Assembly (NCBI GenBank): GCA_021151825.1
Contig: JAGKWQ010000006.1
Coordinates: 372,001-436,000 of the forward strand
From: Cellvibrionaceae bacterium
Lineage (GTDB): Bacteria > Pseudomonadota > Gammaproteobacteria > Pseudomonadales > Cellvibrionaceae
Length of the DNA stretch: 64,000 bases
Direction of reading: 5' to 3'
The translations under genes and the position numbers were made by a program. Of the stretch, positions 27,888-36,339 are shown one piece after another (position 1 is the first letter of the stretch; every line of letters begins with the position of its first letter). The notes under the pieces are model-generated. The model was not told the origin of the DNA, did not search any database, and saw only the letters and a list, made by a program, of their open reading frames with translations.

Positions 27888-28433
27888 ATGGCTTCCTTAC
27901 AAGATCAACTGTTAAAAGCGGGTTTAATCGACGCAAAAAAAGCCAAGCAGGCGAATAAGGAAAAGCGTAAAGAAACGAATGTAGCGCGCCGCTCCAACGA
28001 AGAAGTGGTCGATGAAATCAAGCAATCTGCCGAGCAAGCGCGCCAGGAGAAAGCCGAGCGCGACCGCGAGTTGAATCGCCAGCGCGATCAGGAACTGCAG
28101 CAAAAAGCCATCGCTGCGCAAATCAAACAATTGATTGAAAATCATCGCCAATCGAAAGGAGCGGGCCAGGGCGACGTCGAGTACAACTTTACCGATGGTA
28201 AACTGATTAAAAAAATCCGCGTATCCAAACTGGTTCAGGAACAAGTTGTGCGCGGTGTTTTGGCTGTTGTGAAATTGGGTGAAGGTTACGAAGTGGTGCC
28301 GCGCATAGTGGCCGATAAAATTGCCCAGCGCGATGAAAAATTTGTCATCGTGGCCAACACCAAAACCGAGCAACAAGCGGATGAAGATGATCCTTATAAA
28401 GACTACGTAATTCCTGACGATTTAATGTGGTAA
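27888..28433 (+). CDS. DUF2058 family protein (YaiL-like)
   Basis: The 181-aa protein starts MASLQDQLLKAGLIDAKKAKQ, the family start, followed by a long, very charged helix (about 20-90, Lys/Arg/Glu rich, probably coiled coil) and a C-terminal domain containing VEYNFTDGKLIKKIRV and PDDLMW. The family is widespread in gammaproteobacteria and has been tied to translation or RNA binding, but its function is not settled. The gene stands alone with a hairpin after its stop. Confidence 0.9.
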   Translation: MASLQDQLLKAGLIDAKKAKQANKEKRKETNVARRSNEEVVDEIKQSAEQARQEKAERDRELNRQRDQELQQKAIAAQIKQLIENHRQSKGAGQGDVEYNFTDGKLIKKIRVSKLVQEQVVRGVLAVVKLGEGYEVVPRIVADKIAQRDEKFVIVANTKTEQQADEDDPYKDYVIPDDLMW

Positions 28434-28451
28434 TTATGTCGCTGTCGGGCA

Positions 28452-28480
28452 AATGTCAGGTCGCTTTCGTACCTGACATT
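28452..28480 (+). terminator. Hairpin after DUF2058 gene
   Basis: A perfect 10-bp stem (AATGTCAGGT with ACCTGACATT) and nine-base loop lie 18 bp past the stop codon. No U-run follows. Confidence 0.45.
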
Positions 28481-28527
28481 GCTAGTCTCTACCAATAATC
28501 AGGGTTCACAGAGGCTGGAGTATTTTT

Positions 28528-28995
28528 ATGATTCTTAAAGAGCTGCGTATTAGCCGCCATCTTTCCCAGGAACAACTCGCGCAAATGTCTGGTTTGAATG
28601 TGAGAACGATTCAACGGATTGAGAGTGGCCATAATGCCAGTGTGGAATCGTTGAAATGCCTTGCTGCTGTGCTTGAAGTGGATATTGAAACACTAACCCG
28701 GGAGCGAGTTATGGTAGACAAAAATTCTGATGTATGGCGCAATTTACCATTGTGGTTGAAATGGTGGTTTTTCTTTAATTATTTAACGTTCCGGCCTTCA
28801 CGAAAATCCACTACGCGGGGAATAGTTTTTTGCCACCTGTGCGGATTTTCTTTATGTGTATGGGCTTTGCTAGATCACAGGGCATTGCTGGGTGGATTAA
28901 CATTGCTGCTAACCGCTTATCTCTTTCAACTGTTGGCATGGCAGGGTGATAAATACGGTGTTTGGTACGATAAGCCTGATAACACACCAGCATAA
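28528..28995 (+). CDS. XRE-type HTH protein with C-terminal membrane helices
   Basis: The first 58 residues of 155 form an XRE/Cro helix-turn-helix (LRISRHLSQEQLAQMSGL, then VRTIQRIESG). A spacer and two hydrophobic segments (about 97-116 and 120-138) follow, which would hold the regulator at the membrane. Membrane-tethered HTH proteins of this size are known but poorly characterised. It has no linked partner gene; the next gene is convergent. The function is unknown beyond DNA binding, which is inferred from the fold. Confidence 0.8.
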   Translation: MILKELRISRHLSQEQLAQMSGLNVRTIQRIESGHNASVESLKCLAAVLEVDIETLTRERVMVDKNSDVWRNLPLWLKWWFFFNYLTFRPSRKSTTRGIVFCHLCGFSLCVWALLDHRALLGGLTLLLTAYLFQLLAWQGDKYGVWYDKPDNTPA

Positions 28996-29065
28996 GTATT
29001 AAATAGTTCAATGAATCTGTGGCCAGTTTAATTTACCTGCTTGCCACAGATTCATTCCTTTCGCT

Positions 29066-30895
29066 TTAAAATTCGCCGAGGAAACCGCCTGATTGCCGCG
29101 CCCACAAATGGGCATAAACGCCATTTTTTGTAAGCAATTCATTGTGGGTTCCTTGCTCAATAATTTGGCCGTTATCCAACACAATCAAACGATCCAGCGC
29201 AGCGATAGTGGACAAACGATGCGCAATCGCAATAACCGTTTTGCCTTGCATCAACCAATTTAAATTAGTTTGAATGGCCGCTTCTACTTCAGAGTCCAGC
29301 GCCGATGTGGCTTCATCCATAATTAAAATCGGCGCATTTTTGATTAACACTCGCGCAATCGCAATACGCTGGCGTTGGCCGCCCGATAGTTTTACGCCGC
29401 GCTCACCGACATGGGCGTCGTAACCGGTGCGTCCTTCGTTATCTACCAAACCCATAATAAATTCATGCGCTTCCGCTTGCTGCGCTGCGTGAATCATTTC
29501 TTCTTCGGTGGCGTTGGGTTTACCGTACAGCAAGTTATCGCGAATGGAGCGATGTAACAGCGAGGTGTCTTGCGTAACCATACCGATATGAGCGCGCAAG
29601 CTTTCTTGCTTGATGTCGGCGATGTTTTGCTTATCAATCAGAATCGAACCGGAATCTACATCGTAGAAACGCATCAGCAAATTGACGAGCGTGGATTTGC
29701 CGGCGCCAGAGCGGCCCACCAAACCAATTTTTTCACCGGCGTTGATGTGCAAATTAAAATCCTGCAATAAACCGGACTCTTTGCCGTAGTTAAAATCGAC
29801 GGATTTAAAATCAATCGTGCTATGTGTGATATTTATTTCCGGTGCATCGGCTTTGTCTTGTACTTCGCGTGGAATAGATAAAGTATTCAGTCCATCGCGC
29901 GCCGTACCCATGTTTTCAAACAGTGCTGAGACTTCCCACATAATCCATTGCGCCATTCCGTTTAAACGCAAAACCAAACCGACGGCAGCGGCAATAGCGC
30001 CGGTAGTAATTGCTGCACTCGACCACAGCCAGAGCGACATCGCGGCAATCGCGAAAATCAGCAACACATTAATGACCCACACCGCTGTACCGAGCAATGT
30101 GGCCAGGCGCATTTGCGGGTGAACGGTCGACAGGAAATATTCCATGCCTTTTTTGGCGTAATCCGCCTCGCGGTTGGAATGGGAAAAAAGTTTTACGGTG
30201 GAAATATTGGTGTAGGTATCCACCAGGCGTCCGGTCATATCCGAACGCGCATGGGCTTGTTGTGTAGAAATTTTGGACAAGCGTGGCAGGAAGAAATAGA
30301 GCAGTCCACCGTAGGCAACAAACCAGGCGATTAATGGCAATGCAAGTCGCCAGTCGAGTGAAACCGCGAGTACCAGGATACTGCTGAAATACACCATGAC
30401 GTACAGCATCACATCCAGCAATTTCATAATGGTCTCGCGTACCGCGAGTGCGGTTTGCATTACTTTGGTCGCGATACGACCTGCAAATTCATTCTGGTAA
30501 AACTGATAGCTCTGGCCCAACAGATAACGATGCGCCTGCCAGCGAATACGCATGGGGAAATTGCCGAGTAATGTCTGATGCATTAGCAACGAATGGAGCA
30601 ACACCGATACGGGTAAACCGACTAACAGGATTAACCCCATCCAGATTAATTCGCGGCGTGATTCAATCCAGAAAGTGGCTGGAGAATGCTGGTTTAATGA
30701 ATCAACAAGGTTGCCCAGGAAACCAAAGAGCGACACCTCCATTACCGCAATTAATCCGGTAAAGACCGCCATACCGATAAGATAAGTTTCGGCTCCCCGG
30801 CTGTAATGCCGGCAAAAAGCGTAGAGGGTTTTTGGTGGGGCTGAAGGTTCCTGCGGAGGGAATGGTTTTATCAGGCTTTCAAAAAAACGAAACAT
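29066..30895 (-). CDS. ABC transporter, fused permease and ATPase (exporter type)
   Basis: A half-transporter of about 609 aa: six transmembrane helices in the first 330 residues and a nucleotide-binding domain with Walker A GRSGAGKST, signature LSGGQRQR, Walker B ILIMDEATSALD and the switch His in AIAHRLSTI. It resembles multidrug or lipid exporters of the MsbA-like group and works as a dimer. The substrate cannot be deduced. The ATG at 30895 is chosen; a GTG at 30907 is in frame. No adjacent partner gene is present, so a homodimer is likely. Confidence 0.92.
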   Translation of the reverse strand: MFRFFESLIKPFPPQEPSAPPKTLYAFCRHYSRGAETYLIGMAVFTGLIAVMEVSLFGFLGNLVDSLNQHSPATFWIESRRELIWMGLILLVGLPVSVLLHSLLMHQTLLGNFPMRIRWQAHRYLLGQSYQFYQNEFAGRIATKVMQTALAVRETIMKLLDVMLYVMVYFSSILVLAVSLDWRLALPLIAWFVAYGGLLYFFLPRLSKISTQQAHARSDMTGRLVDTYTNISTVKLFSHSNREADYAKKGMEYFLSTVHPQMRLATLLGTAVWVINVLLIFAIAAMSLWLWSSAAITTGAIAAAVGLVLRLNGMAQWIMWEVSALFENMGTARDGLNTLSIPREVQDKADAPEINITHSTIDFKSVDFNYGKESGLLQDFNLHINAGEKIGLVGRSGAGKSTLVNLLMRFYDVDSGSILIDKQNIADIKQESLRAHIGMVTQDTSLLHRSIRDNLLYGKPNATEEEMIHAAQQAEAHEFIMGLVDNEGRTGYDAHVGERGVKLSGGQRQRIAIARVLIKNAPILIMDEATSALDSEVEAAIQTNLNWLMQGKTVIAIAHRLSTIAALDRLIVLDNGQIIEQGTHNELLTKNGVYAHLWARQSGGFLGEF

Positions 30896-31011
30896 AATGA
30901 ATATCACTGGCTAAAAACTGAACCGGTATTGTAGCAGTTCACACTGCCGACTTCGTGTAACCAAGTGTTAATTTGTGGTGCTACACTGTCGCCCATTATT
31001 GAAGGCGCTAG

Positions 31012-31026
31012 TGTCAACAATTGACA
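31012..31026. promoter_or_regulatory. Short perfect dyad upstream of membrane-protein gene
   Basis: TGTCAA-CAA-TTGACA at 31012-31026, with CTA/TAG on its outer sides, lies 30 bp before the next start and could be an operator. This is a sequence observation only. Confidence 0.25.
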
Positions 31027-31056
31027 GTAGCTAGTGATCAGTATTTGCGCGAGTCA

Positions 31057-31452
31057 ATGTTTATGAAAAATGCGTTAACGGTATTTGGTGCGGGTTGTCT
31101 GGGCGGATTAATAATGTGTGTGGTGATGTGGTTATTCAGCCGCTACGGTATTACCCAATCCTTGAATGTAAACCTGCCGGGTTCGGTATCGCCTCACTGG
31201 ATGTATCCCCGCATTGTCTGGGGTGGTTTGTGGGGCTTTTTATTCTTGTTGCCTATTTTTGCCAGCAGTTTGTTTGCCCGTAGTTTTGTGATTGCGCTTA
31301 TCCCGACGTTGATTCAATTGTTTGTGTTCTACCCCTTTTACGAAGGGAAGGGCGTCGCAGGCCTTAAGCTCGGGATGTTAACGCCATTTCTGGTGTTCTT
31401 TTTCTTTTGGGTGTGGTCCTTTATTACTGCAGTGACACTTCGGGTTTCTTAA
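31057..31452 (+). CDS. Small four-helix membrane protein of unknown function
   Basis: The 131-aa protein has four hydrophobic helices (about 6-26, 48-66, 71-90 and 103-125) with the pattern SPHWMYPRIVWGGLWGFLF, which I cannot assign to a named family. The ATGs at 31057 and 31063 are both possible. A secreted-protein gene follows after 17 bp, so the two are probably cotranscribed. Confidence 0.75.
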   Translation: MFMKNALTVFGAGCLGGLIMCVVMWLFSRYGITQSLNVNLPGSVSPHWMYPRIVWGGLWGFLFLLPIFASSLFARSFVIALIPTLIQLFVFYPFYEGKGVAGLKLGMLTPFLVFFFFWVWSFITAVTLRVS

Positions 31453-31469
31453 GGCGTTGGAATTTTATT

Positions 31470-31991
31470 ATGAGAAAAACGTTTTTCTTTTCGGTTAGTT
31501 TTTTTCTGATGCTTGCTGGTTCAATAGCGAATGCCCAGTTATTGCCTAACAGTACTTTGAATACACAATCAGTGCAGCGTTGGATGCAAACCAACCGCGA
31601 TATCGCCCCGATTATGCAAGCAATAGATACGATGAACAACACCGACGCCAAAATCAAAGCATTCGATGCATTGCCTGCGATAGAGCAAGATAAAAAAATT
31701 GATGCGCTGTTAACATCTAAAAATCTACAGGAAATGGCAAAAAATATTACCCAAAAGCACGGCTGGAAATCGGTTGGCGAATACATGCGTTTAAGCACCA
31801 GATTGGGCAATGCAATAGCCGCGTATTTTTTATTTGGTGATACGGAAAAGATGACTGAAGAGCAGGCAAAACAATTAAAGGGAAAAGCCGATCCAGCAGT
31901 GTTAGCTGTGCCGCGCAGCGACATTGAGTTTGTGAAGCGTAATGAAAAAACCTTGCAGCATTATATCCAGGCTTACGGGGCAGGGCGTTAA
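31470..31991 (+). CDS. Secreted or periplasmic helical protein of unknown function
   Basis: This 173-aa protein has a signal peptide (RKTFFFSVSFFLMLAGSIANA, cleavage near 22) and a mature helical part rich in Lys, Asp and Ala. AAGGCG precedes the ATG at 31470. I do not recognise the family. It follows a membrane-protein gene closely and ends 7 bp from a convergent gene. Confidence 0.75.
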   Translation: MRKTFFFSVSFFLMLAGSIANAQLLPNSTLNTQSVQRWMQTNRDIAPIMQAIDTMNNTDAKIKAFDALPAIEQDKKIDALLTSKNLQEMAKNITQKHGWKSVGEYMRLSTRLGNAIAAYFLFGDTEKMTEEQAKQLKGKADPAVLAVPRSDIEFVKRNEKTLQHYIQAYGAGR

Positions 31992-31998
31992 TACCTTG

Positions 31999-32289
31999 CT
32001 AAAGGTCTACACCTGGATCGCCGTCTTTAAATAGTCGGGCGAATAGTCTGAATATCCAGAGAAAAACTTGAATAGGCAGTTCGATTACCAATTCAAGCCA
32101 ATCCATCCAGAAATAAGTCTCTTCGCGCTGGTTGCGTTTTTTGCTGGGCCAGAAAATATACGCTATCAGAAAAAAGCCGCAGGCGGCCAGCAGTAAACGC
32201 CCATCAATCTCCGGCGCAAACCCGTCAATCAGCAGGTATATACCGCTTATAAAAAATAACAGGGAGAATAGGGCGCGCAGGAAATCCAT
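31999..32289 (-). CDS. Small membrane protein
   Basis: The 96-aa protein has two adjacent helices at the N-terminus (about 4-22 and 30-47) and a third amphipathic or membrane stretch (LELVIELPIQVFLWIFRLFARLF) near the C-terminus. It has no recognised domain. The clear ATG at 32289 and the non-overlapping position between genes support it as real. Function is unknown. Confidence 0.65.
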   Translation of the reverse strand: MDFLRALFSLLFFISGIYLLIDGFAPEIDGRLLLAACGFFLIAYIFWPSKKRNQREETYFWMDWLELVIELPIQVFLWIFRLFARLFKDGDPGVDL

Positions 32290-32330
32290 AAGCGGCTCGC
32301 AAGAAATCAGTCTTATGGAGTATAGGAATA

Positions 32331-32361
32331 GCCCGCTATCAAAGCAATTTCGATAACGGGC
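32331..32361 (-). terminator. Hairpin downstream of the FIST-like gene
   Basis: GCCCGCTATC (32331-32340) pairs with GATAACGGGC (32352-32361) with one mismatch. It lies just past the stop at 32368 on the minus strand. The U-run is poor. Confidence 0.45.
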
Positions 32362-32367
32362 AAAATA

Positions 32368-33396
32368 CTAGCGAGAGCCGCCGCTTAAGCTGAGGTACAC
32401 CAGGGTTTGATTCAGTAATTGATAAGCCACTTCACCAAAGGTGATAGGGCCAGTTAATTCGCGCGTCTTTTTACCTTCCAACTCCGAATATAAATAATTC
32501 AAAATGCAGTTGCAGGAAAATGAAATGTTTTCGCTGGCTGACGCCGATAACTCCTTGTTAAAACTCTCGATATAATTATCTACAGGTTGAGCAAAACGGT
32601 AGCTGATATCGCTAAACACCGGTGCATACAGATCCACTTTTTGATTGGCTTCATCCACTTGCTGGATACTAACGTTAATCATAACGCCGGAATAGTTGGC
32701 AACCAACGGCAAGCGGGTATCAACTTTTGCATACTTAATATAATCGGCAAGGTTTGCGGGCTCGCCATTAATCGTGCAATCGCTTACTGAAAAACCGGTG
32801 CTTTTGAATTTAATTTCAGGCCCTTGGCCTTGGTTAAACAGATTCACAATATTGATGTTGGCTAATTGGTTGCCTGGTAACGGAACATGCATAGCTACGG
32901 CTTGTTGGTCAAATAACATCCCGCGTGCAGGACCAAAACCCACTTTTGCATTACGGTTGCCAACATCATCCAGATGCACGCCGGAAATCCAGCCAATGAT
33001 TGGCGAAAAATACATATTCGGATAATCAGGGGCATTTTGTGCGTAGGATAAATGCACTTCAGACATTGCCGGTAGAATGACTATGGTAAAACCATGTTCC
33101 GGTGCTTCTTGTGCAATACGCGAAATAGAATTTACATCGTACAAGGTAATCCGTGGAGCATTACTTGGTTGAACCCCTTCAATCGTGTTAACAAAAATAT
33201 GTTCGCGATCGGATTTGCCACCTTCATTGGTCATAAAATAAGGAATTGTTCCTGCAATCCAGTTACCTGAAGGTAATCCATCCAATATGGATTCGTCTGC
33301 AGCTATAACGAGATACTCGCCGCGATTGATTTTTTCCACAACCTGATCGCGTGTTACTAATGCGCTACGAATGCGGATATCAGTATCTTGTGCCAT
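32368..33396 (-). CDS. Conserved hypothetical protein, FIST-like C-terminus
   Basis: The 342-aa soluble protein has no signal peptide. Visible marks are LVIAADESIL then LPSGNWIAGTIPYFM (about 40-60), a central beta-rich part, and a C-terminal stretch CNCILNYLYSELEGK then TGPITFGEVAYQLLNQTLVYL. The last resembles the end of FIST sensory domains in order, though I cannot confirm membership. GGAGAG precedes the ATG. It is 22 bp downstream of the three-repeat protein on the same strand, so they form an operon. Function is unknown; a sensing or binding role is only a guess from the C-terminal likeness. Confidence 0.75.
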   Translation of the reverse strand: MAQDTDIRIRSALVTRDQVVEKINRGEYLVIAADESILDGLPSGNWIAGTIPYFMTNEGGKSDREHIFVNTIEGVQPSNAPRITLYDVNSISRIAQEAPEHGFTIVILPAMSEVHLSYAQNAPDYPNMYFSPIIGWISGVHLDDVGNRNAKVGFGPARGMLFDQQAVAMHVPLPGNQLANINIVNLFNQGQGPEIKFKSTGFSVSDCTINGEPANLADYIKYAKVDTRLPLVANYSGVMINVSIQQVDEANQKVDLYAPVFSDISYRFAQPVDNYIESFNKELSASASENISFSCNCILNYLYSELEGKKTRELTGPITFGEVAYQLLNQTLVYLSLSGGSR

Positions 33397-33418
33397 ACAA
33401 GCTCTCCTGGCAGTTTAT

Positions 33419-34675
33419 TTAATTTGAGTAACCGTTGCTTAACACAAGGCGAAGTTCTTGCTGCATAAATCGCTGGTTGTGTTTGATGAAATCCCTTACA
33501 CGTCGCACAGCATTTAATTCCACCACCGGATCGGGGTTCATTAAAATTTGTGAGCGCAAATTGGATAGCAGTAGCTTATAAGCGATATGTGAACTCGGGA
33601 TGAAAGTGTCGTCTTTGAGGATACGTTTCCAAATGTCGTTACGCTCATCTGGCAAGCTAATTTGATGCTCTTCCGGAGCATTCATAATTTTGTTAATCAG
33701 GATTAATTCCTGTTTTAAATTTCTCGCGTTTTTACGGAAAAATTCGCGTAGCTGATTAAGGATATCAACACGCACATTATTGTCTTGTGTGTTTTGGAAC
33801 GCGTGGCGCAGCCTTACTAAAAATAAATTCAACGGCATATTGTTTGAGCCAAGATCTATTTTTGCACTGATTAGCTTTAGCCAGATGCTGTTTTTGAGCG
33901 AGGGTAGAACCAGTTTGGTGACAGTGCTGCGGCGCTCTTCCACTGACTGCTTTTTAGTCGAAAGCGCACAAATCTGACTCAGTTCTGCATCAAGTGAATT
34001 TGCATGTGAAATAAAGAACTTGCGCAATTCATTGACGGAGTCCGCTAATTTCGTTTCAACCTTGGGATCAATCATGGTGAGCTTGAGTTTCGACAACAAA
34101 AGCTTTAATGAAAACAATTGGGTTCGCAAATGAAATTTGTCGTAAATCATGCTTTCCCAAATTGGGTCTGATTCCATGGGTAAGCAGGTGGCAAGACGAT
34201 AGGACTCGGGAGTTTTTTCAATATCCCCAATGATTTCTTCTGCCGCTTGTTGATCAATTTGCAATGTATTGGCAATCGCATCCGGCGCTAGGCCGCGGAT
34301 ATGAAGAAGCGCTATTCGCTGGCGTAATTCATGGGTGTAATTGCGATTGGCATCCCCCACAAAACCTGGTTGCAATAACGAATCCTTGCTGATTCCCGAA
34401 CCGCTGATCGATTGATCATAAAAATTAGATACGATGTGGCAGCTGTAATTACCAATACCGGTATGTAGCCAACGCTTGGAAAAACCTGCATCGGCGATTT
34501 TATTGTTATTGGAATCCTGGTTTTTGGAGAAAAAAGAGAAGCGTGATTTTTCAACTAAATAGGTGAGCTCTACGTGAATAATTCTGCTTTTTTCGTCGAT
34601 CGAAACATCCTGTACTGACCAAGGCGCATTAATTCCCAGTATGGCCTCAAAGTAATGCTTGGGTTGTTTAACCAC
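33419..34675 (-). CDS. Three-repeat protein with ISL3-transposase-like N-terminus
   Basis: The 418-aa protein begins HYFEAILGINAPWSVQDVSI and has KRWLHTGIGNYSCHIV at about 67-82. This order resembles the N-terminus of ISL3-family transposases, but the CPxCG zinc ligands are absent. A helix-turn-helix-like stretch follows at about 115-152 (RQRIALLHIRGLAPDAIANT). The remainder holds three related units of about 66 residues at 171-236, 263-328 and 347-412. Each starts with IW, has a leucine-rich helix (KLLLSKL, NLFLVRL, KLLLSNL) and ends with an R-F-F/I segment and an EL pair. No transposase DDE core or terminal inverted repeats are present. It is cotranscribed with the FIST-like gene. Function is unknown. 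Confidence 0.8.
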   Translation of the reverse strand: MVKQPKHYFEAILGINAPWSVQDVSIDEKSRIIHVELTYLVEKSRFSFFSKNQDSNNNKIADAGFSKRWLHTGIGNYSCHIVSNFYDQSISGSGISKDSLLQPGFVGDANRNYTHELRQRIALLHIRGLAPDAIANTLQIDQQAAEEIIGDIEKTPESYRLATCLPMESDPIWESMIYDKFHLRTQLFSLKLLLSKLKLTMIDPKVETKLADSVNELRKFFISHANSLDAELSQICALSTKKQSVEERRSTVTKLVLPSLKNSIWLKLISAKIDLGSNNMPLNLFLVRLRHAFQNTQDNNVRVDILNQLREFFRKNARNLKQELILINKIMNAPEEHQISLPDERNDIWKRILKDDTFIPSSHIAYKLLLSNLRSQILMNPDPVVELNAVRRVRDFIKHNQRFMQQELRLVLSNGYSN

Positions 34676-35251
34676 TTGCTACTCCTTCGGGTGTCAGTTG
34701 TCAAAAAATTACCTTTTACTTCGACAAAACCTCAAATCAAAGTAGTGTTTAATTCCACGCCATATAAACGAAGGAGTGGATGATAGTTAACATGAACGCG
34801 GTGTTTTAACATCAGATGATTGAATATCAATCAATATAAACAGCAATGTATTTATGAAGATTATTCAAGGGCGCGCGATTATGGCGACCCCTTCACATTA
34901 TTGATAGACCTATTTTCATAGATGCCAGAAATTTGTCGCTTAAAATTTCATTAATAGGAAAAAATATTTTTTAAAGGAAGAGTACATTAATTCGTTTTAC
35001 TAATGCCTTTAATTTGGTTTTTCACCTAAATCATTAATATTATTTTAGTGAAAGCTCTTTCCTGATTTAGGGGAATCCTAAGTTCTAGCAATAAAAAAAA
35101 TGTCTGTAATTTAAAATTTGCTTTATGGGATGTAGTTCGCGAAATTTAATTTACGTTATTTTCAGGCCCAAATGATTATGAAATCTTTGAATTGCATTCT
35201 TTCCCGCCGACAAAGAAATCGGTTAATGAGATAATTTTTAAGGATTAAATT
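34676..35251. other. AT-rich intergenic region of 576 bp
   Basis: It separates the divergent three-repeat gene and the acetaldehyde dehydrogenase gene and must carry both promoters. It is clearly richer in A and T than the flanking genes. A ten-codon frame MIVNMNAVF with a GAAGGAG site lies near 34781; it is too short to support as a gene. I see no tRNA, long hairpin or repeat. Confidence 0.6.
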
Positions 35252-36244
35252 ATGCAGTTCATTAAAGCACTATTGAGTGGTGAGTTTTTCAAGCCAGGTG
35301 TGTTTAAAAGTAATCAGCAGAATGGCAAGGTTCGAGTAGGCATTATCGGAACAGGAAAAATCGGTGCCGATTTATTGGCAAAAGTTCAACGATCTCCATT
35401 CCTTGAATGTGTACTGTTTGCAGGAAGGAATCTTGACTCGGCGGGAATGACCTATGCCTCTAAATTGGGTGTTAAGGTTTCAGATAAAGGTATTAATGCT
35501 TTTTTAGATCCACACAATTCATGTGACATTGTATTTGATGCTACCTCGGCGGCTTATCATAAAGAACACGCCAAACTTTTTGAGGAGTTGGGCATATTAG
35601 CGATTGATATGACTCCATCACAAATCGGTGAATGCTGTGTCCCCGGTTTGGGAATGGAAGAAGCCTTGCGCAATCGCAATATCAGTATGATTTCCTGCGG
35701 CGGTCAATCGTCCATACCTATTGCCAAGGTGTTGGCCGATTGCATTCCAGATGTTAAGAAAATATCTGTCTCTTCCATTGTTTCTGCAAATTCAATTGGC
35801 CCGGGAACACTTGCCAATATCGACGAGTATTACCACAACACGAAAGCGGGATTGCGCAAATATACTGGTGTAAATGAATTTGATGTTGAGCTTCATGTGG
35901 ATAACGTGAATCTGGAAACCCGTATGTTTACCACCGTTATGGCGTGGTGTGATGCAGCAGATCTGGATGCAATCCAGGGGCCGCTAAATGAAATGCTGTT
36001 ACGCATTCAACGTTATGTGCCGGGCTATCGGTTGGAATCCAATCCGATGGTGATTGATGGCGGTATTCGTATCGATTTGAGTGTGGAAGGTTTAGGGGAT
36101 TATTTACCGAAGTATGCAGGCAATCTCGATATCATTAATTGTGCTGCAATTGCGGTTGCAGAACATTATGCAAAATGTTTGCTGGAGGATCGTCAAACAC
36201 AACAAGCTCCAGCGATTAAAACCGGATTACAAATGGAATATTGA
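35252..36244 (+). CDS. Acylating acetaldehyde dehydrogenase homologue
   Basis: The 330-aa protein has the N-terminal Rossmann motif VGIIGTGKIGADL, the catalytic Cys in ISCGGQSSIPIA and the C-terminal GNLDIINCAAIAVAEHYA, all as in MhpF/DmpF enzymes that turn acetaldehyde, NAD and CoA into acetyl-CoA. Those enzymes normally channel acetaldehyde from an aldolase encoded beside them; no aldolase gene is near. It carries about 25 extra N-terminal residues before the Rossmann strand. AAGGAT precedes the ATG. A role with a different aldehyde or in biosynthesis is possible; activity is inferred from the motifs. Confidence 0.88.
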   Translation: MQFIKALLSGEFFKPGVFKSNQQNGKVRVGIIGTGKIGADLLAKVQRSPFLECVLFAGRNLDSAGMTYASKLGVKVSDKGINAFLDPHNSCDIVFDATSAAYHKEHAKLFEELGILAIDMTPSQIGECCVPGLGMEEALRNRNISMISCGGQSSIPIAKVLADCIPDVKKISVSSIVSANSIGPGTLANIDEYYHNTKAGLRKYTGVNEFDVELHVDNVNLETRMFTTVMAWCDAADLDAIQGPLNEMLLRIQRYVPGYRLESNPMVIDGGIRIDLSVEGLGDYLPKYAGNLDIINCAAIAVAEHYAKCLLEDRQTQQAPAIKTGLQMEY

Positions 36245-36261
36245 TCAATTATGTGAATCAC

Positions 36262-36290
36262 AAGGATGTGATATTTAACACCACATCCTT
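36262..36290. terminator. Hairpin between convergent genes
   Basis: AAGGATGTG (36262-36270) and CACATCCTT (36282-36290) form a perfect 9-bp stem past the dehydrogenase stop, followed by ATCTTTCC. It separates it from the convergent membrane-protein gene. Confidence 0.6.
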
Positions 36291-36339
36291 ATCTTTCCCA
36301 CATTTACAAACCTCTATTTTTTCTGCTCTTTCCTTCTAT

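Noticed and set aside
33419..34675. Active ISL3 transposase
   Set aside because: Only the N-terminus resembles it. There is no DDE core, the zinc cysteines are missing and no terminal inverted repeats are visible nearby.
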